The notes under the pieces were generated by a model. It worked only from the letters and a program-made list of their open reading frames with translations, did no database searches and had not been told where the DNA came from. From Lotus japonicus (lineage: Eukaryota > Streptophyta > Magnoliopsida > Fabales > Fabaceae): DNA of 64,000 nt. Within the stretch, counting starts at the first letter, position 1, and each line of letters opens with the position of its first letter. Both the position numbers and the translations under genes were made by a program. The stretch covers positions 82,104,292 through 82,168,291 of the forward strand of contig NC_080043.1 in NCBI RefSeq assembly GCF_012489685.1, given 5' to 3'. Of this stretch, positions 1 through 12,881 are shown one piece after another.

Positions 1-15
1 AACAAAACCCCCAAG

Positions 16-222
16 TCAGATCGTCGTTCCACCACCGCCGGCCGCCACCACCGCCACTTGTAAATGGCTTTTCCAGCCGATTCTTTTGGCCTTTGAAGAA
101 ACCAACACCACCACGATGATCCCCACCACGAGGAGAAGAGGTACTAGCCCTCGGTTCTTCTCCGGCGACATCGCCGCCGTGCGCCGGTGGTGGTGCCAAG
201 AAAAAATTGAAGGTTTGGTCAT
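16..222 (-). CDS. short hypothetical ORF with one hydrophobic segment
   Basis: An ATG-initiated reading frame of 68 codons runs to a TGA near the window edge. Residues about 27-43 (LVPLLLVVGIIVVVLV) look like a single membrane helix, preceded by a basic stretch with HHHRR. It lies at the window edge in GC-richer DNA than the following kilobase, so it could be the first exon of a gene that continues off the window or a chance frame. I recognise no family. The opposite strand is also open here (86-283), which weakens the call. Confidence 0.2.
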   Translation of the reverse strand: MTKPSIFSWHHHRRTAAMSPEKNRGLVPLLLVVGIIVVVLVSSKAKRIGWKSHLQVAVVAAGGGGTTI

Positions 223-341
223 GAAGAAGAAAAGGTTAAAACTAATTAATAAATATCACAAATTAATTAATTTTTGTGATTAATAAATATGTATTTTTAT
301 TTTTTTTTTAAACCGGGAAACCTGCAATAACAGGTCAAAAG

Positions 342-393
342 GGAGGTGGTGCAACTATAGACCACAAAAAAGTGGTCCATAGTAAACGCCTCC
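342..393. repeat. imperfect palindrome / hairpin
   Basis: CTATAGACCAC at 355-365 and GTGGTCCATAG at 372-382 are inverted copies with one mismatch around an A-rich loop. An outer GGAGG (342-346) pairs with CCTCC (389-393). A TAGACCACT/AGTGGTCTA inverted pair also occurs near 3274 and 3394, so this may be a terminus of a small MITE-like family. Confidence 0.45.
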
Positions 394-1642
394 GTATCTT
401 ACATTCTTACTTTAAGAAATGAAACATTGAGAACAAACTCTCTCAAACATATGCATGATATATAAAATGAGAGACACCTAAACTAATATAATAAGGTGCC
501 ATATAATAAAATCCAAAGAATTGAAATCCATGAAAGAAAATCCCACCATATGAGATAAAAACATATTTAACCCTTTCTAAAATTTATATACATATTTTTT
601 AAAAAGTAACACAACCCTCTAAATAAAATTAGAGAAAACATGCATGATGCAACTCCCCTGTAATTTATTTTATTCTTGAAAGAGGTTGTCTAATTAAATT
701 ATATCCAAATGAAAAGTGAGGTAAAACCACTACATCTTTTGGTAGCCCACTTATAATATTCTGACAAATCTTTATGAAAATGACACAACTTTAGTCCTTG
801 CCAACACAAGTGTCACATAGTTAAGAAATTTCCTTTTCATAGGACAAATGATCTCAGTAGACAATGACATAATCGGACATATTCCTTTTTGGCCAAGACA
901 ATTTCATGTTCAGCCAAAGATTTTTAGTCCAAATTGCAATACCTGATGATTCAATTCCTTTTAATGTGTATGTTCTCCTCGCATCGTTTACTACATAAGT
1001 TGGCAGGGTGCAGAGATCCATTATTTACATTGAAAATGGGAGAAGCCGGAGGACACGAAAAGGTTAAGATGATATTAGACAAAACTAACTTCTTTTCCTC
1101 AATACTATCATTTATTTGTTAATTACAAAGAAAATGAAAACAAAGGAGAATGACTTATAAACCTCTATAATGCAGATATCTAAACCAATATTCAAAGTGT
1201 GATTGGAATTGAAGAGAGAAAATGTGGTGTAATAAAGGAAAATAAAAAATACAAATATAGCGGCTGAAGAATAAAATTAAGACCAAGCAGATGCAATTAA
1301 CTAATTAACTTCTTGCTACAGAGTTTAATCAATTATCATTTAGTACATTAGTTCATGTAATTTTGAACGAACTTTCAAACAAGCACTTAATGATAAGAAA
1401 AATGTTTGCAACATCAGCTTATTTTACAATCAAAAGATCAACAAAAAAAATCATAATCATTACCTTGAACAAAGAAGAATATATATATAGTAATAATAAT
1501 CTAAACACACATTGAATTTCCAAGAACATGCTGGTCTGGTGGTAAAGACCAACTGGACACAAGTTGAAATTCTGAGACGGTCTTTACACCCGATAAAGAC
1601 CAAAACACACACCCTGAATTCATTCTCTCTTAACTTCCTATT
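394..1642. other. AT-rich intergenic DNA downstream of MYB gene
   Basis: I see no supported gene. At 1532-1605 the motif GGTCT...AAAGACC recurs (GGTCTGGTGGTAAAGACC, then GGTCTTTACACCCGATAAAGACC). It could form small hairpins in the 3' flank or 3' UTR of the minus-strand MYB gene that ends at 1643. Confidence 0.4.
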
Positions 1643-2813
1643 TCATAGCCAATCCAATCCGAACTCCATAAAAGTTGCCACTGATTGAAAATCAAAACCT
1701 GTACTATCATATAAAGAATCACCCCAAGGGAAGTGACTTTCATCGGATGATCCTGGAGACAAATTACCATTGTCAAACTCAACTGTACTAGGGTTACCAT
1801 TATTACCTTGCAGCATGTTATTTCCGAAGGAAGATAGTTCAGGTAAATCCATCTTGAGTAACTCCGTAAAGAAATCACAATCAATCTCAAAATCTGCCAT
1901 GAAATCCAAAGGATTATCAATATTGTTATTCTCTGAAGAAGGTGAAGATACCGGTGATCCCTTGATCATTTTGTTATCATTAACAACAACATTGCTCTCA
2001 GCAGCCCTTTCATTTTGTAACTGAGTGGTGATCATTTCTTTAGTCCACCTTGTAGCTTTTGTCTGGACAACACCCTTATTTGGGCAAGGACAACGCCACT
2101 CTTTTGTTTTCACGATGTTTTGATCATGTTGAACTAATGAGCTTCGTGCACCACAATTTGTCATGGAGCATTTTGAGGCACCACCACTTTGATTTAGTTT
2201 CCTTCCAATATTGGTGTTCCAGTAGTTCTTGATTTCATTGTCTGTTCGTCCTGGAAGCCGTCCAGCAATCAAAGACCACCTAAAATCGATACAGTACACT
2301 TGTTATAAAAGTTTATTTGATCATAGCTTTATTTAATGTGAAACTAATGCAGGTGGAAACCAAAGTAATAGTTAAGTTTTGTGGCGGTCGTGTAACAAAA
2401 CATGTAGTACTACCCGTACTTTCAATAAGAAAAATAACTTTTTTTAATGTACCTGTTTCCAAGAAGGTTGTGAAGCCTGATAATAAGCTCTTCTTCATCA
2501 TTGGTGATATTTCCTCTTTTAATACCAGGCTTTAAATAATTCAACCATCTTAGCCTGCAACTTTTCCCACATCTCTTAAGACCTGCAAGAAACCATTATA
2601 TTAATTAGTTAATATTTAGACCAATCAATGCAATGTGTGTTAAACAAACCTCCAACTGATATAACAACCCGGCCATTTACCTGCTCTTTTGGGGAGGTGT
2701 CTCCATTTTCCTTCGCCATGAATCTGAATGTATTCGGTGAGAATCTTGTCTTCCATAGCAGTCCATGCTCCTTTGTTCAAACCTTCCTTAAGACAACAAG
2801 GACTCCTTCCCAT
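1643..2813 (-). CDS. R2R3-MYB transcription factor, TT2-like (proanthocyanidin-type)
   Basis: Nuclear DNA-binding regulator. Three exons: 2681-2813, 2453-2582 and 1643-2279. The introns have GT-AG ends with matching phases and the product is 299 aa. The 133/130-bp first exons are the usual R2R3-MYB pattern. The protein starts MGRSPCC. R2 and R3 repeats fill residues about 10-117, with [11 protein letters not shown] at 51-61 and [12 protein letters not shown] in R3. The bHLH-interaction pattern [DE]Lx2[RK]x3Lx6Lx3R is exact at E76-R95. Residues 158-171 ([14 protein letters not shown]) resemble the subgroup-5 (TT2) motif, and the acidic C-terminus ([13 protein letters not shown]) suits an activation domain. 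From family knowledge, such MYBs act with a bHLH and a WD40 protein on late flavonoid genes. Assignment to proanthocyanidin control is inference. A related MYB gene lies in the same orientation 6.8 kb upstream. Confidence 0.93.
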
Positions 2814-2910
2814 CTCCTTGTGTTGTGTTGAGTGTGCTGCAGGCGTTTTCTGTGTGAAAGATCAGTGAGAAAGATCGATCATAGGTTGAGCAATGTTTGG
2901 TCATGTCCTC

Positions 2911-2918
2911 TATATATA
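2911..2918 (-). promoter_or_regulatory. TATA box of the TT2-like MYB gene
   Basis: A TATATATA stretch lies about 100 bp upstream of the MYB start codon at 2813, a normal distance for a plant core promoter with a short 5' UTR. No other candidate lies nearer. Confidence 0.5.
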
Positions 2919-3047
2919 ATTTACTTTTTTTGTTGTGGAAAACTTTTTCATGCGCTTAATTCTCTTTTATCATAATTGATCAATTTAGCATTGTCCTTGA
3001 TCATTAATATGTGATTGTGTAGTGCAGTAAACGCCATATCATACAAA

Positions 3048-3556
3048 TACTCCCTGTTTCGCAAATTATTGTTTAAGATGGTAACACAAAGAGTAAGATG
3101 ACAATTATTGATAATACAATATTATTAAAATACATTATTTAATTTTAGAAATACAATGTGCAACTATTAAATTATATCTATGATATAGAAGAATGTAGTT
3201 AATAGAAAATAATTGTCGTTAGTTAATTGAAATGTGAGAAGTGTGAGAAATTTATTAATAGTAATAATATATAGACCACTAAAAAAGTGCAAACCTCTTA
3301 GAACACCGTTTTTTCTCTATCTCTTTCTTCTAATTACATCACATTATATATCATATTTATTATTTATCTTCCCTCTCTTCTTATCTCTATAGTGGTCTAC
3401 ACCTAAAGGGTGTTCACCAATCTTTATTCATTTATTAAATAAGGATATAGGTGAAAAAAATTAGAAAATGAGTTTTCATTTTACAAAACAACAACAACAT
3501 CTTAGAATATATAAAAAATGTTAAAACAACAATCTTTGTAAAATTGAGAGAGTAAT
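3048..3556. repeat. possible Stowaway-like MITE remnant, perhaps with a nested insertion
   Basis: The left edge, TACTCCCTGTTTCGCAAATT, resembles the CTCCCTCCGT ends of plant Stowaway elements. The right edge, TTTGTAAAATTGAGAGAGTA, is roughly its inverted counterpart. Inside, TAGACCACT near 3274 and AGTGGTCTA near 3394 form a second inverted pair, which suggests a nested short element. Both ends are diverged and the boundaries are approximate. Confidence 0.3.
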
Positions 3557-4399
3557 AACTAACTTTAAAATAGGAAAATGATTTTGTAAAATAGTACAAA
3601 CATCCAACAAATATAAAGAAAAGCAAGAAGTATTAGTTCGAGAAAAAAGATCGAAAGAAATAGAGTATTGATTAAATGTCTGAACTGTTTGCTTATGTCT
3701 GAGTATTATTAATGTTTAGTTAAATAATTAAAAATGAAAGGACAACACATTGCCCTAATTAGCAAAGATATTGAGAGAGCTCAGATTTTCTTGTCACATA
3801 ATACCCCAAGCGGGTCCTGAAGTCCAGCTATAGCTAGCTAGGGTATCCACCACCAATAATTTAGTTTTCAAATTCGTATGTGCCTTTAGCGGGGGCACAG
3901 TTTTGCCCACGTTTTGTAAGATGAGAATAGCTAAATTGAAATAAAAGAAAAAAAAAATCAAATTAAGAAATACACCAGTATTGTGTTCCATCTGCCATTC
4001 ATGGGCTCATATGAGTGCATCTACTTTCTATCTAACTTTCTCGAGCTCTTGAAAGTTTGTTGGATTCTGAAAATCAAAATAAAATTTAAGTGAGACCAGA
4101 TGAAGTTGTAGTCCTGTTCGGTTTTCTGGTCCTGGAACGCAGGTCTATGGTTCTGTTTTGAGATATTGGAATTTTACTGTGGATTTCATCATATTAGTGC
4201 CCATATATAATGGGGAAAAAGCTGTTTTAAAATATCAAAAATAAACCTCAACCGAACATTTAGTGTGTTCTTGTTGTAGTCTAAGACTTTCATATGACAT
4301 ACTAACGAGGATATCGATCAGCAGAGACTCGCTTCTAAATAAAAGCGCAAAAGATATTCATAAAAAGTGTTATGTTTTGACTGTTATTTTTAATTAATA

Positions 4400-4760
4400 G
4401 TTAATTGAAAAGCTCCAACTCGTTGCTTGCTTTAGGAATTATCACTGCACAAATCATCCTCCGCTTCATCAGTACGCTTGCATAATTGGTAGCATCAAGA
4501 GCCTACTTCGTCGAAGTTGGGTTGTTCATTCCCGACACATGCTTTGTGAAAGAACTGTTGTTGCTTATCATTTGGCCAAGCTTGGTTCAACTCATACGAG
4601 TGCTCTCAGTGTTTGGAGTGCTCATTTAGTTGAGGTTATGTCGCTTTTGCAAGTTGATGCGTTTGGTGTGGCTTTTCTAAAGCCTTTATTTTCTTTTGTC
4701 CTTTTTTTCTTTTCTAAATTAATAGTCCATTTGACACGTGATTGAATTATTTTCAATCAT
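4400..4760 (+). pseudogene. LINE RNase H-like fragment
   Basis: The plus-strand translation resembles the C-terminal RNase H region of plant non-LTR retrotransposons: a segment like RRSWVVHSRHMLCERTVVAYHLAKLG, with the frequent H...RE.N..AD.LA pattern degraded (AD replaced by VAY). It is open from the CTG-rich part at 4539 to 4745, then ends. No reverse transcriptase lies upstream, so this is a truncated relic. Confidence 0.4.
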
Positions 4761-7700
4761 TGCAAACTAAATGAAGTAAAAAAATGAAGTTTGCCTCTTA
4801 CCACCTTGCTAAATGCTAGCAAACTATGCACTATCATGAAGTTTGGAACGCGGCGCGCACAATAATGATATGATATCTCACAGTAGTGCAGCGACGTCAA
4901 ATTGGAGTGACAAGAAACAACAATCCAGGGTACAACGTACAACTTCTTCACAAGCCACATGGTTTTCTGTTCCAAATCGCAGGCAATTGAGTCCTTTGCT
5001 TACATTTTTAATGGTTGCCAATGTGCTTTTCGATTGAGGTCAAGAAAGAGAACATTGCACGTGAGAAGATAGAATGACTACCTGTCTGTCCTAAAAAACC
5101 GAACATCTGCTGACATGTAATTCTGATTGTATTCGACTTTCTTCCCATCGATATGGACAATTCCAAGAATATATTAATAATAATATTATTTTTTAAAATG
5201 AAATGATAATATATATATATATAAAATGTTGAAAAACAACTCATCTCAATATGAGTACAATAACCTAGCCAATCACTATAGCAAGAACTTTCAAAAACCT
5301 TGTGTTTACACTAAATTTTGATAAAACATATAGAGAATCCAAAGATTAATCTGATGACTGGATTCGAGTCATCTTAGGCTCTTTTAGTGAAAATGGTTGA
5401 TGTTTTAAGATTTAATAAACATAAATGTGTATGAAAGGATCAAATAAAGAAAGCAATACGAAATTGGAATGAATTGGTAAACTTTATTTATATGTAATAA
5501 TTGATGAAAAGTGCAATAGTTTCACAAGATCCGTACTCTTTTCCTCTGAGATTGCTTGTAGTTGTAGTCATTGAATTCGACTGTAAGCTTTAAGAGTAAT
5601 TCGAGTAGAATGAATTGTGTACCCTGATTACAATGTAAAACCTTTTATTTATAGACTTGTAAAATAACTGTCTTCTAACGGTAAAATTTCAATGTCATTA
5701 CAAGTGTCCTTCATTTGTCTCTGCTTCCAACACGTGTTCTTCAAGTCATCATCATCAAGGAACCGCTTTTTCTCCAAGTCGAAAACTCAAAGAACTAAAT
5801 ATTCGAATTATGAAGCTTTCGACTTCCATGCAGCACGCTCGTTCACACTTTGATTAAAATCAACCTTCAATAATCCAAATTTCGACCTCCACTAGAAAAA
5901 GTCGATATTACTAAAAATGCGAAGCCAACACCTTGATAAAACCACAAATGTTTACCCACTAGAAAGGTTTTGATTAAAGTCGAAAAACATCGCCAGCATC
6001 AACTGACAAGGGATCATATTAAGCTGTTCGGCACCTGCAAAATAGAAACCAAACCAGCCAAGCAAACTAAAAAACCCACCAAAGCCATAGAGCTAGAAAC
6101 AACTAAGGGCCACATGTGCGTCTTTTGGCATGACTACTTGATTTCATAGAGTGAATAACTCAACTCTACTAGTGTTTGGCTTTTTTTAACGGGTTGAGAC
6201 ACCCCTTGTATTCCTCATTAATCTAGGCTTATAAAAAAAATACTCAAAAGCTAAATTTATTCAAAGTTTAGGATGTGTTGCTCGAAAAATCTCATCTTTA
6301 AATAGTGTGATTATAGTTCTCTTTTGAGTTAAAATTAAATATGTTTTTCCCTCTCTATACTATCGGCCAAATTTATTCGTTCACCAGAATAAAGAATAAA
6401 GTTGTACTTGAGTCCCTAAAATATATGTAATCCCTAATTGTAGTCCTCACTAAAAATGGCATATACGTATCTGACGAAGCCTAATGTGGTTCCACTAGAT
6501 GTTGCAAAGAAGCGAAGTTTTGATGTTTTTTTTTGTATTCTAACTGGTTTGCCCCTGCATATATAACTTGTTTCTTCTACTCTACATTGTCTTTTTCTCT
6601 AATTCACAACATTGCAACATTCTTCCAACTTGAGATGGTGATCAAGGTTCCATAAAGTAAACCTTCGTGAACGATGGATTTGGTCAATTTTCATGTATCA
6701 AGCATATTGCTATTCTTTTTTTTTTTGTCGAATATTACTATTCTTTTGGGTGCTCAGATATCACCACACCTTCAATATGGGCTAGGAATTACAACATGAC
6801 TACTAAAGAGGCCGACCAATATTTTGTATTGAAGGCCCAAGACGTGGCTCTTTTGAAAAATTCGACTAATCTAACCTAAAACAAAGTTGACCAACAAAAA
6901 AAGAACCTAAAACAAAGAACAACGAGATGAAAGGATTAAAAAAATTCTAAATTTGAGCCACTTGGAAAAAAAGAGATGCCCCCATGAACAGAATTATTAT
7001 GGCAAATATGCCCAACTACCTCAGCATAAGGATGAGAAGGATCTTGAACCGTAGAAACTTAGTGAGTAGCCTCCATAGAATTCACTCTCGATAATCACCT
7101 AAGGGAAGTCCAAATCAAGAGAAGTTTTCACCGTCGTGCGAATAGCCTAAAACTTTGCTAGAAAAGGATTTGCACCACCTAAATTATTGCAGAAATCTGA
7201 TAGCCATAGTCTTCTCCATCAGCAGCTAGAACCCTCCACAATGTTAATCTGCATGTATTTTTTGTCTTTCTGACATTTGCCCTCGGTGTTTTTATTGAGG
7301 AATTAAGAAATAGTATTTGCTGAAAATACGTTTAATAACAGGACATCAAGATGCATTTTTAATCAATATTTTCCAATATTCTTAATCTATAGCCAAATAT
7401 TTGCGAGTTTAATTTGTCCCATTTTTATGCAATAAAGGATTTTAGTAATCTCTTTATTCAATGGTTCAGAGCAGATTCTTCTGCTTCAGACTTGTCCCAT
7501 TTATGATAATTAAACACCTATAAACTTAAACAATGTCCAATTTAAAGTTATATAATTTAAACATTAATTCAGTTGAACTATCCTTTGTCAGACTTTATCT
7601 TTTAGCTAATACATTGAGTATTAAATTAAATACTCCAACCTAAGATCTCATTCGAATTATAACTTGGTTGGTTACAGAGTAATTATGGGAGATAGATATG

Positions 7701-8467
7701 TTTTCTTGTTGTGTGAGACTTACATGTGAATGGAAATGAACTCTATAGACATGTAAAATAGGTTGATTGGAAAGAAACCCCTTGTATAGTTGTAGAGCAA
7801 AAGAAATAATTAATTCCATTCTCAGTTGTAGGGACTATTGATATTAATGAACACCATAGAGTATTAATCAAACTAAGTTCTTTTTTGGATAAATTTTCTT
7901 TCACATTGATTGTTCCTCTTCTTGCTTTGTTACTGTCAATGTGCTTAATTGGTGAATGCAAGCATCGTTGTAGGAAAAATGACATTGGCAGCTACGTATT
8001 GGTGAAGTGGATGGCACCATTGTGATAGATCAAATCCTTTCGTGTAAAAACTTTACATGACACTGTTATGTTAAATTTTGATTAGTTGTAAATTTCCATT
8101 CTTCATCCTCCTACCTATTGGAGTAACTAAAGAAAGTATTGTATTTCAAAAAAAAAAAACTAAAGAAAGTATTGAATAGTACTTTTAATGTTGTCAAGAT
8201 ACCAAATAAATTTTTTATTTCAATACTTTAGTTTATATAATAGTAGGAGTTAGGATTTGTAGGAAAATATAGATTTTTCTTTAGAGTTATAAAATATGTG
8301 TGGTACTCTAAATATTTATGAAGAAAGAAGTAGAGACAAAGTTTTTCTCTAAATATTTATGAAGAAAGAAATAGTGACTAAGTTTTAGATGAAATGGGAT
8401 ATGAGCTAGTCAAGGACATTAATAAACTGTGTATGTTGCACTTATATTACAGAGCCTGTCACAAAAG
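4761..8467. other. AT-rich intergenic DNA
   Basis: No gene supported. The short open frames here have no recognisable domain. Near 8126-8180 a 16-bp segment, ACTAAAGAAAGTATTG, occurs twice around an A-rich tract, which looks like a very small poly-A-tailed insertion with its target duplication. Confidence 0.4.
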
Positions 8468-8710
8468 AAACTAATGTCTAATTTTTTCCAAGGGGTTTTT
8501 CCTAGTAAAGTTTTAATGAGGCCTCTCTCTTTGATCTTGCTTCCAAGGTGGGGGTGGGGGTGGGTTCTTTTTGAGCATTAGTTTGGCTCCTTTGATTCTA
8601 CTAATCCCTTCCTTTTGTACCTGTATTTTCTTGTATTGGGTTGAAGTACCCTTTCTACTTCTCTTCAATATATTTAGTCCATTACTTATAAAAAAAAAAA
8701 CTAATGTCTA
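8468..8710 (+). mobile_element. 5'-truncated LINE-like insertion with poly-A and target duplication
   Basis: The sequence AAACTAATGTCTA occurs at 8468-8480 and again at 8698-8710. Between the copies is about 215 bp ending in an A11 run. A 5'-truncated, A-tailed body between long direct repeats is the signature of target-primed reverse transcription. The segment GGGTTTTTCCTA..AA.GTTTTAATGAGG inside it recurs near 44370 within the CACTA element, so both may carry the same retroelement 3' end. Confidence 0.65.
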
Positions 8711-9625
8711 GTTTGAGGTTACTTTATCACGAAACATTCAGAATATTCTACAAGAATGTTAGGAAAGAGGTGAATTAATTAAGTTGCTCCAAAATAAAAG
8801 CCCTGCATTCACTATGTTGTAGATGTTTGACCTGTTGTTGACCATAGATACAAGAGAGGGCTTTGAGACCTCCCAGCTTGGTGGTGCGAACTATAATATT
8901 TACTCTTGTAGTTCTAATGATCAAATATACTTTGAAAGCAGAAATAATTTTCTAAGTAACACTGTCCCCAACATAAACAGGCTTTGCCTATTTTTGCCAA
9001 CGTAGTGGTAATTGTTTCTTTAATTGAGCTATAAAACTGATAAACTTAGCTTATACATTGGGTCAAGGAATTATATTCGAGTTCTGGACATTCACATACT
9101 TGTGGAACTAACTCTCCCAACAAAAGTTTTTTCTATACACAAAATTCAAACCTACAAAATTACTCAATGGGATTCAAACATGTACTATTTAAACCAAGTA
9201 TGAAATAAAAGAACCAACCACTTATATAAGGTAAACGAGAATTGTAAAGATTAATCCAACATTTTCTTCACAGTAGATGTTACAATCTGTGGTTGTGTTA
9301 TTTTGGAGTAAGATAAGGGTTCTTGAGTTCACAGCCAATTAAGTGACTGAAGAGGGGAAAAAAAAGAGAAACAAAAAGAAACCGTGGATTTATCCATCAA
9401 GCTACATTGGTGGCGATTGCAGAGGCTATATATGAACCAGTTTGGATGCAGAACAAAAAATACTAATTGGAGTTCATCTAATGCTTTTTTTAGTAGACAA
9501 ACTTCAATAAACGCTCTTTAGTTTGTATCCAAACAGAATTCTTTATATATTATGACTCCCTAAGCATTTGAACTTTTTCTTCTTCTCTTGGTCCTCTCAC
9601 TGCTGCAATAAATCCTTAATTTCAA
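8711..9625. other. intergenic DNA downstream of second MYB
   Basis: No supported gene. The interval runs up to the stop codon of the minus-strand MYB at 9626 and must hold its 3' UTR and terminator, which I cannot delimit. Confidence 0.4.
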
Positions 9626-11329
9626 TCATATATTTTCAATTCCAAGAAAGGAAGCCATCTTCTTGAGCTCTACATCCAGAGAGTCAATTTTCTCTGATGA
9701 AGCATGGTTACAGTGATCAGAATTAGGAGATAAGGTAGCATTTGGTTTTGAGTGGAAGTCATCATCATCAGCAACCAGCATTTGGCTTTGATCAATATCA
9801 ATGAAGAAATCAATAAGTGAAGCTTCATCACCACCACCCTCTATTTTGTTTGAGGGACTAGCACTGCTACGCTTTTCACACTTACAACCATTATTAGTAC
9901 TCTCCAAAATAAAATTGTTGTTGTATTTAAAAGCCTTAACTCTTCTAGGCCTTGGAGCTTCTGGTGCTACATGGATTCTTTGGATCTTCTCTTGTTCACA
10001 ATATTTGTGATCAGGGTATTGGCTATGTTGAAGTGAATGCTGTTTATGTAACTTCTTAGACAGATTGGTATTCCAGTAGTTCTTGATTTCATTGTCTGTT
10101 CGTCCCGGAAGCCTCTTAGCTATCAAAGCCCATCTATACAACAAAATTCATAATTCTAGCTAATTAATGATCTCAAAATCATTAATTAATGAAGGAAAAT
10201 GTGAAATATGAAACTTTAACCATGGTTTATATCTTAATTATAGTAATCAAGCCCTATGCAAAGCTTATATAATTAGCTTATAACCTAGCTATTAGGTATC
10301 ATGAACTTATTTTCTTAAGCTGGTCAGATTAATTTATGAATAAACACTTATACATGCCTAAAATTCATTTCATTAAGATTCTTGTTACTCAAGAATTAAA
10401 AGCAAAACAAACAAAAATCACCTGTTACCAAGAAGACGATGAAGTCTGATGATCATGTCCTCTTCATCCTCAAAGATGTCACCTCTCTTTATACCAGGTT
10501 TAAGGTAATTCAACCATCTTTGTCTACAGCTCTTTCCACACCGCTTCAAACCTATACAACACTATATTTTATGATCTCTCTATCATATCAATAATTTCAT
10601 TACATCCCATATTTATTTTATCTTATATCGTTCTATCTCTCATTTTCATTTCATAAATAAATTATACAATCTATTTTATAAATATAATTTCTGTACATAT
10701 TATTATTTACACAACCAAAAGGGCCAATATAGCTAATTAAGAAAAAAATAATAAAAATTAAGAATCAGGGAAAGAAGGAGATGAAGTAAATCCAAATGTG
10801 AAAGAGAAAGTTATTCTCACATATCTAAACATTATTTATTCACTAAGATACATAGTTCAACTTAAATATCAAGTGTCTTTGGACTCAGACGCCATCCTCT
10901 CACCCTAAAAATTTTTTAACCAAAAAATAATATAAAGAGGATATTAATATTAATTTCCAATTTCTTGAGAACAAAACTAACATTCATCATTTACATATAC
11001 ACCACAAAAAGCTGAAGGATCAAAAGAACGAACTAGAATAGAAATCAGTGGCATGGGTATAGAGAATCAATAATCATGATGATCCAGTTGATTAAACAAT
11101 TGGTTGAGGGATATTTGCCGTCGTCCATAGTGATTCTACCGAGCTCAAACACGATTTTCTCTGTAAAGGATACCTGTAAGAAAAAACATGATCATGTACC
11201 TGCATTTTGGGCAACCTTCTGCCATTTCCCTTCTCCATGAATGGTGATATATCTGGAGAGGGCTTCATCTTCTTCTCGAGACCAAGCACCCTTATTGATT
11301 TCCCTGGGACAGCAGGGACGTCTACCCAT
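9626..11329 (-). CDS. R2R3-MYB transcription factor (bHLH-interacting type)
   Basis: Three exons: 11200-11329, 10422-10551 and 9626-10133, with GT-AG introns of 648 and 288 bp in phase; 255 aa. It starts [17 protein letters not shown]. The R2 and R3 tryptophans are in place, followed by [18 protein letters not shown]. The bHLH-interaction pattern at residues 75-94 is complete except that the first Leu is Met (D75-M76). The tail after about residue 118 is serine/asparagine rich, lacks the TKATR-type motif of its neighbour, and ends [17 protein letters not shown], which may be an activation or repression motif. It resembles C1/anthocyanin- or trichome-type MYBs; the exact subgroup is uncertain. 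Same orientation as the MYB at 1643-2813, but the repeats differ at many positions, so this is not a recent tandem copy. Confidence 0.92.
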
Positions 11330-12881
11330 GTTCTTTTGCTTGATATCTCTTCTTCTTATGATGAGTACTGCTTGCACTGAAAAACACACACACTCATTCA
11401 CTAGCTAACTACTACACATAAAATTGGTCAGTGCCTTTTATTACATATCTGAGTAGCTTAGCAAAACGTACTTCCCAGATCAACAATATTAGGTGGGGAA
11501 AAAGGACCACAATGAGAGTTATTAATGCATGAAAAAATTATGAAAGAAAGAAAGAAAAAGTGCCTAGCCATTTGAATATGAGGGAGGGTATTGCGTGCCG
11601 TACTCCTTGGAGTTGGAGGGGACCAACTAACAACTGAGTGCTGTTCTTCCATATTAAGCCCCTCATGCATTGGAAACCCTTTGGGGGGTTGTGGCTTTGT
11701 AGGGTAGACTTCATTACAGCCCTTTTTTTAAGGAAACCTTGAGATGGTGTTCTTCATAATTGCATGAGTTTGTTATTCTTTCTAAATTTTAATTACATTG
11801 AATTAGTGTTTCAAAATTTACAATATTTCTCTCTCATTTTAAATGTCCTATTTACAATATTCTTTTTTTGTGCACTTAAGTATCATCCACAAGATGTACG
11901 GTTGGTAAGGGGCCCCGTGGGTGCGGGTTTAACCATTCTCACACCCGAACCCGAACCCGAACTTACCCAAATCCAAACTCAATATGGGTGCAAAAGTTAA
12001 ACTCAAACTCAAACCCTTGGGTTCCGGGTTACCCGAACCCAAAACCCGATGTGAGCACCGAACCAGCAAAAAACCTAAAAATCCGACCCAGAAACATGTA
12101 CATAAGAGAACAACATGAACATAAACTGATTAAACCTCATCATCTTTCAAATACAAAGGAAAAATAAAATATAGTTCATGAACATAAGCTGATAAACAAC
12201 ATAATTCATAGATTTTTTACATTAAAGAAAACTCTACTTAGTAGGAGATATGCATGCTCAGAAACGTGCAAAGTTCCAGTTTTTCCTTCATGTGTAGGTT
12301 CTATTTTTTATTCACACATTATTATTTTTAGCTCATAATGCATCGGTTACATTGGCTGAGGTAGGGATGGGTGGCTGAAAGTGGTGGCGATGATGGCACC
12401 AATGGTGGGAGGTCGTGGAGGAATGGCCGGGCAAAATGACTTGTTTACAATTTACAAGACCTTTAAATGGACGCGAAAACCTCAAAATACCCTAAAATAT
12501 TTGATGGTATACAACAAGGCCTTTGAATTCTAGCCACTAGCCAAGCTCTGTATAGCTTCTAGCTTTGAAGAATTGAATGAAATTTAACTGTTTTGACCAG
12601 AAAAGAAAAAAGAGCGAAATCTCTGACTATGGAGTAAATATATACATGTTTTTTGCATTCAAATCTTAAGAAATGGTTCCAGTAATTTTCTCATTGCAAA
12701 TTTGAAATTGAGAAAGATAAATACTGATTACAGTAAATTATACATCGCTTGGACTAGATTGACTAGTTCTAACAGTAACCAGATATAAATAGACAACGAC
12801 TTAAAAAGAGGGGAGAGTGATATGTTACAGGGGAAAAAAAGAATGATGAACCCAAGAATCTTTGCAGCAGAACCAGACACA
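11330..12881. other. intergenic DNA between MYB and TAF12 genes
   Basis: It holds the promoter of the minus-strand MYB (from 11330) and the 3' flank of TAF12 (below 12882). Apart from the ACCCGA-rich repeat given separately I see no gene. Confidence 0.4.
11905..12060. repeat. ACCCGA-rich repeat cluster, possible hAT-type terminus
   Basis: ACCCGAACCC units recur at 11943-11962 and 12030-12046, with the inverted form GGGTTCCGGGTTACCCGAACCC near 12017-12038 and GGGTGCGGGTTTAACC on the left. Dense ACCCG/CGGGT subterminal repeats are typical of some plant hAT elements. No transposase or clear target duplication is visible, so this is a fragment at most. Confidence 0.35.

Noticed and set aside
6667..6879. 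70-codon plus-strand frame
   Set aside because: No motif and no splice neighbours; ordinary chance length in this DNA.
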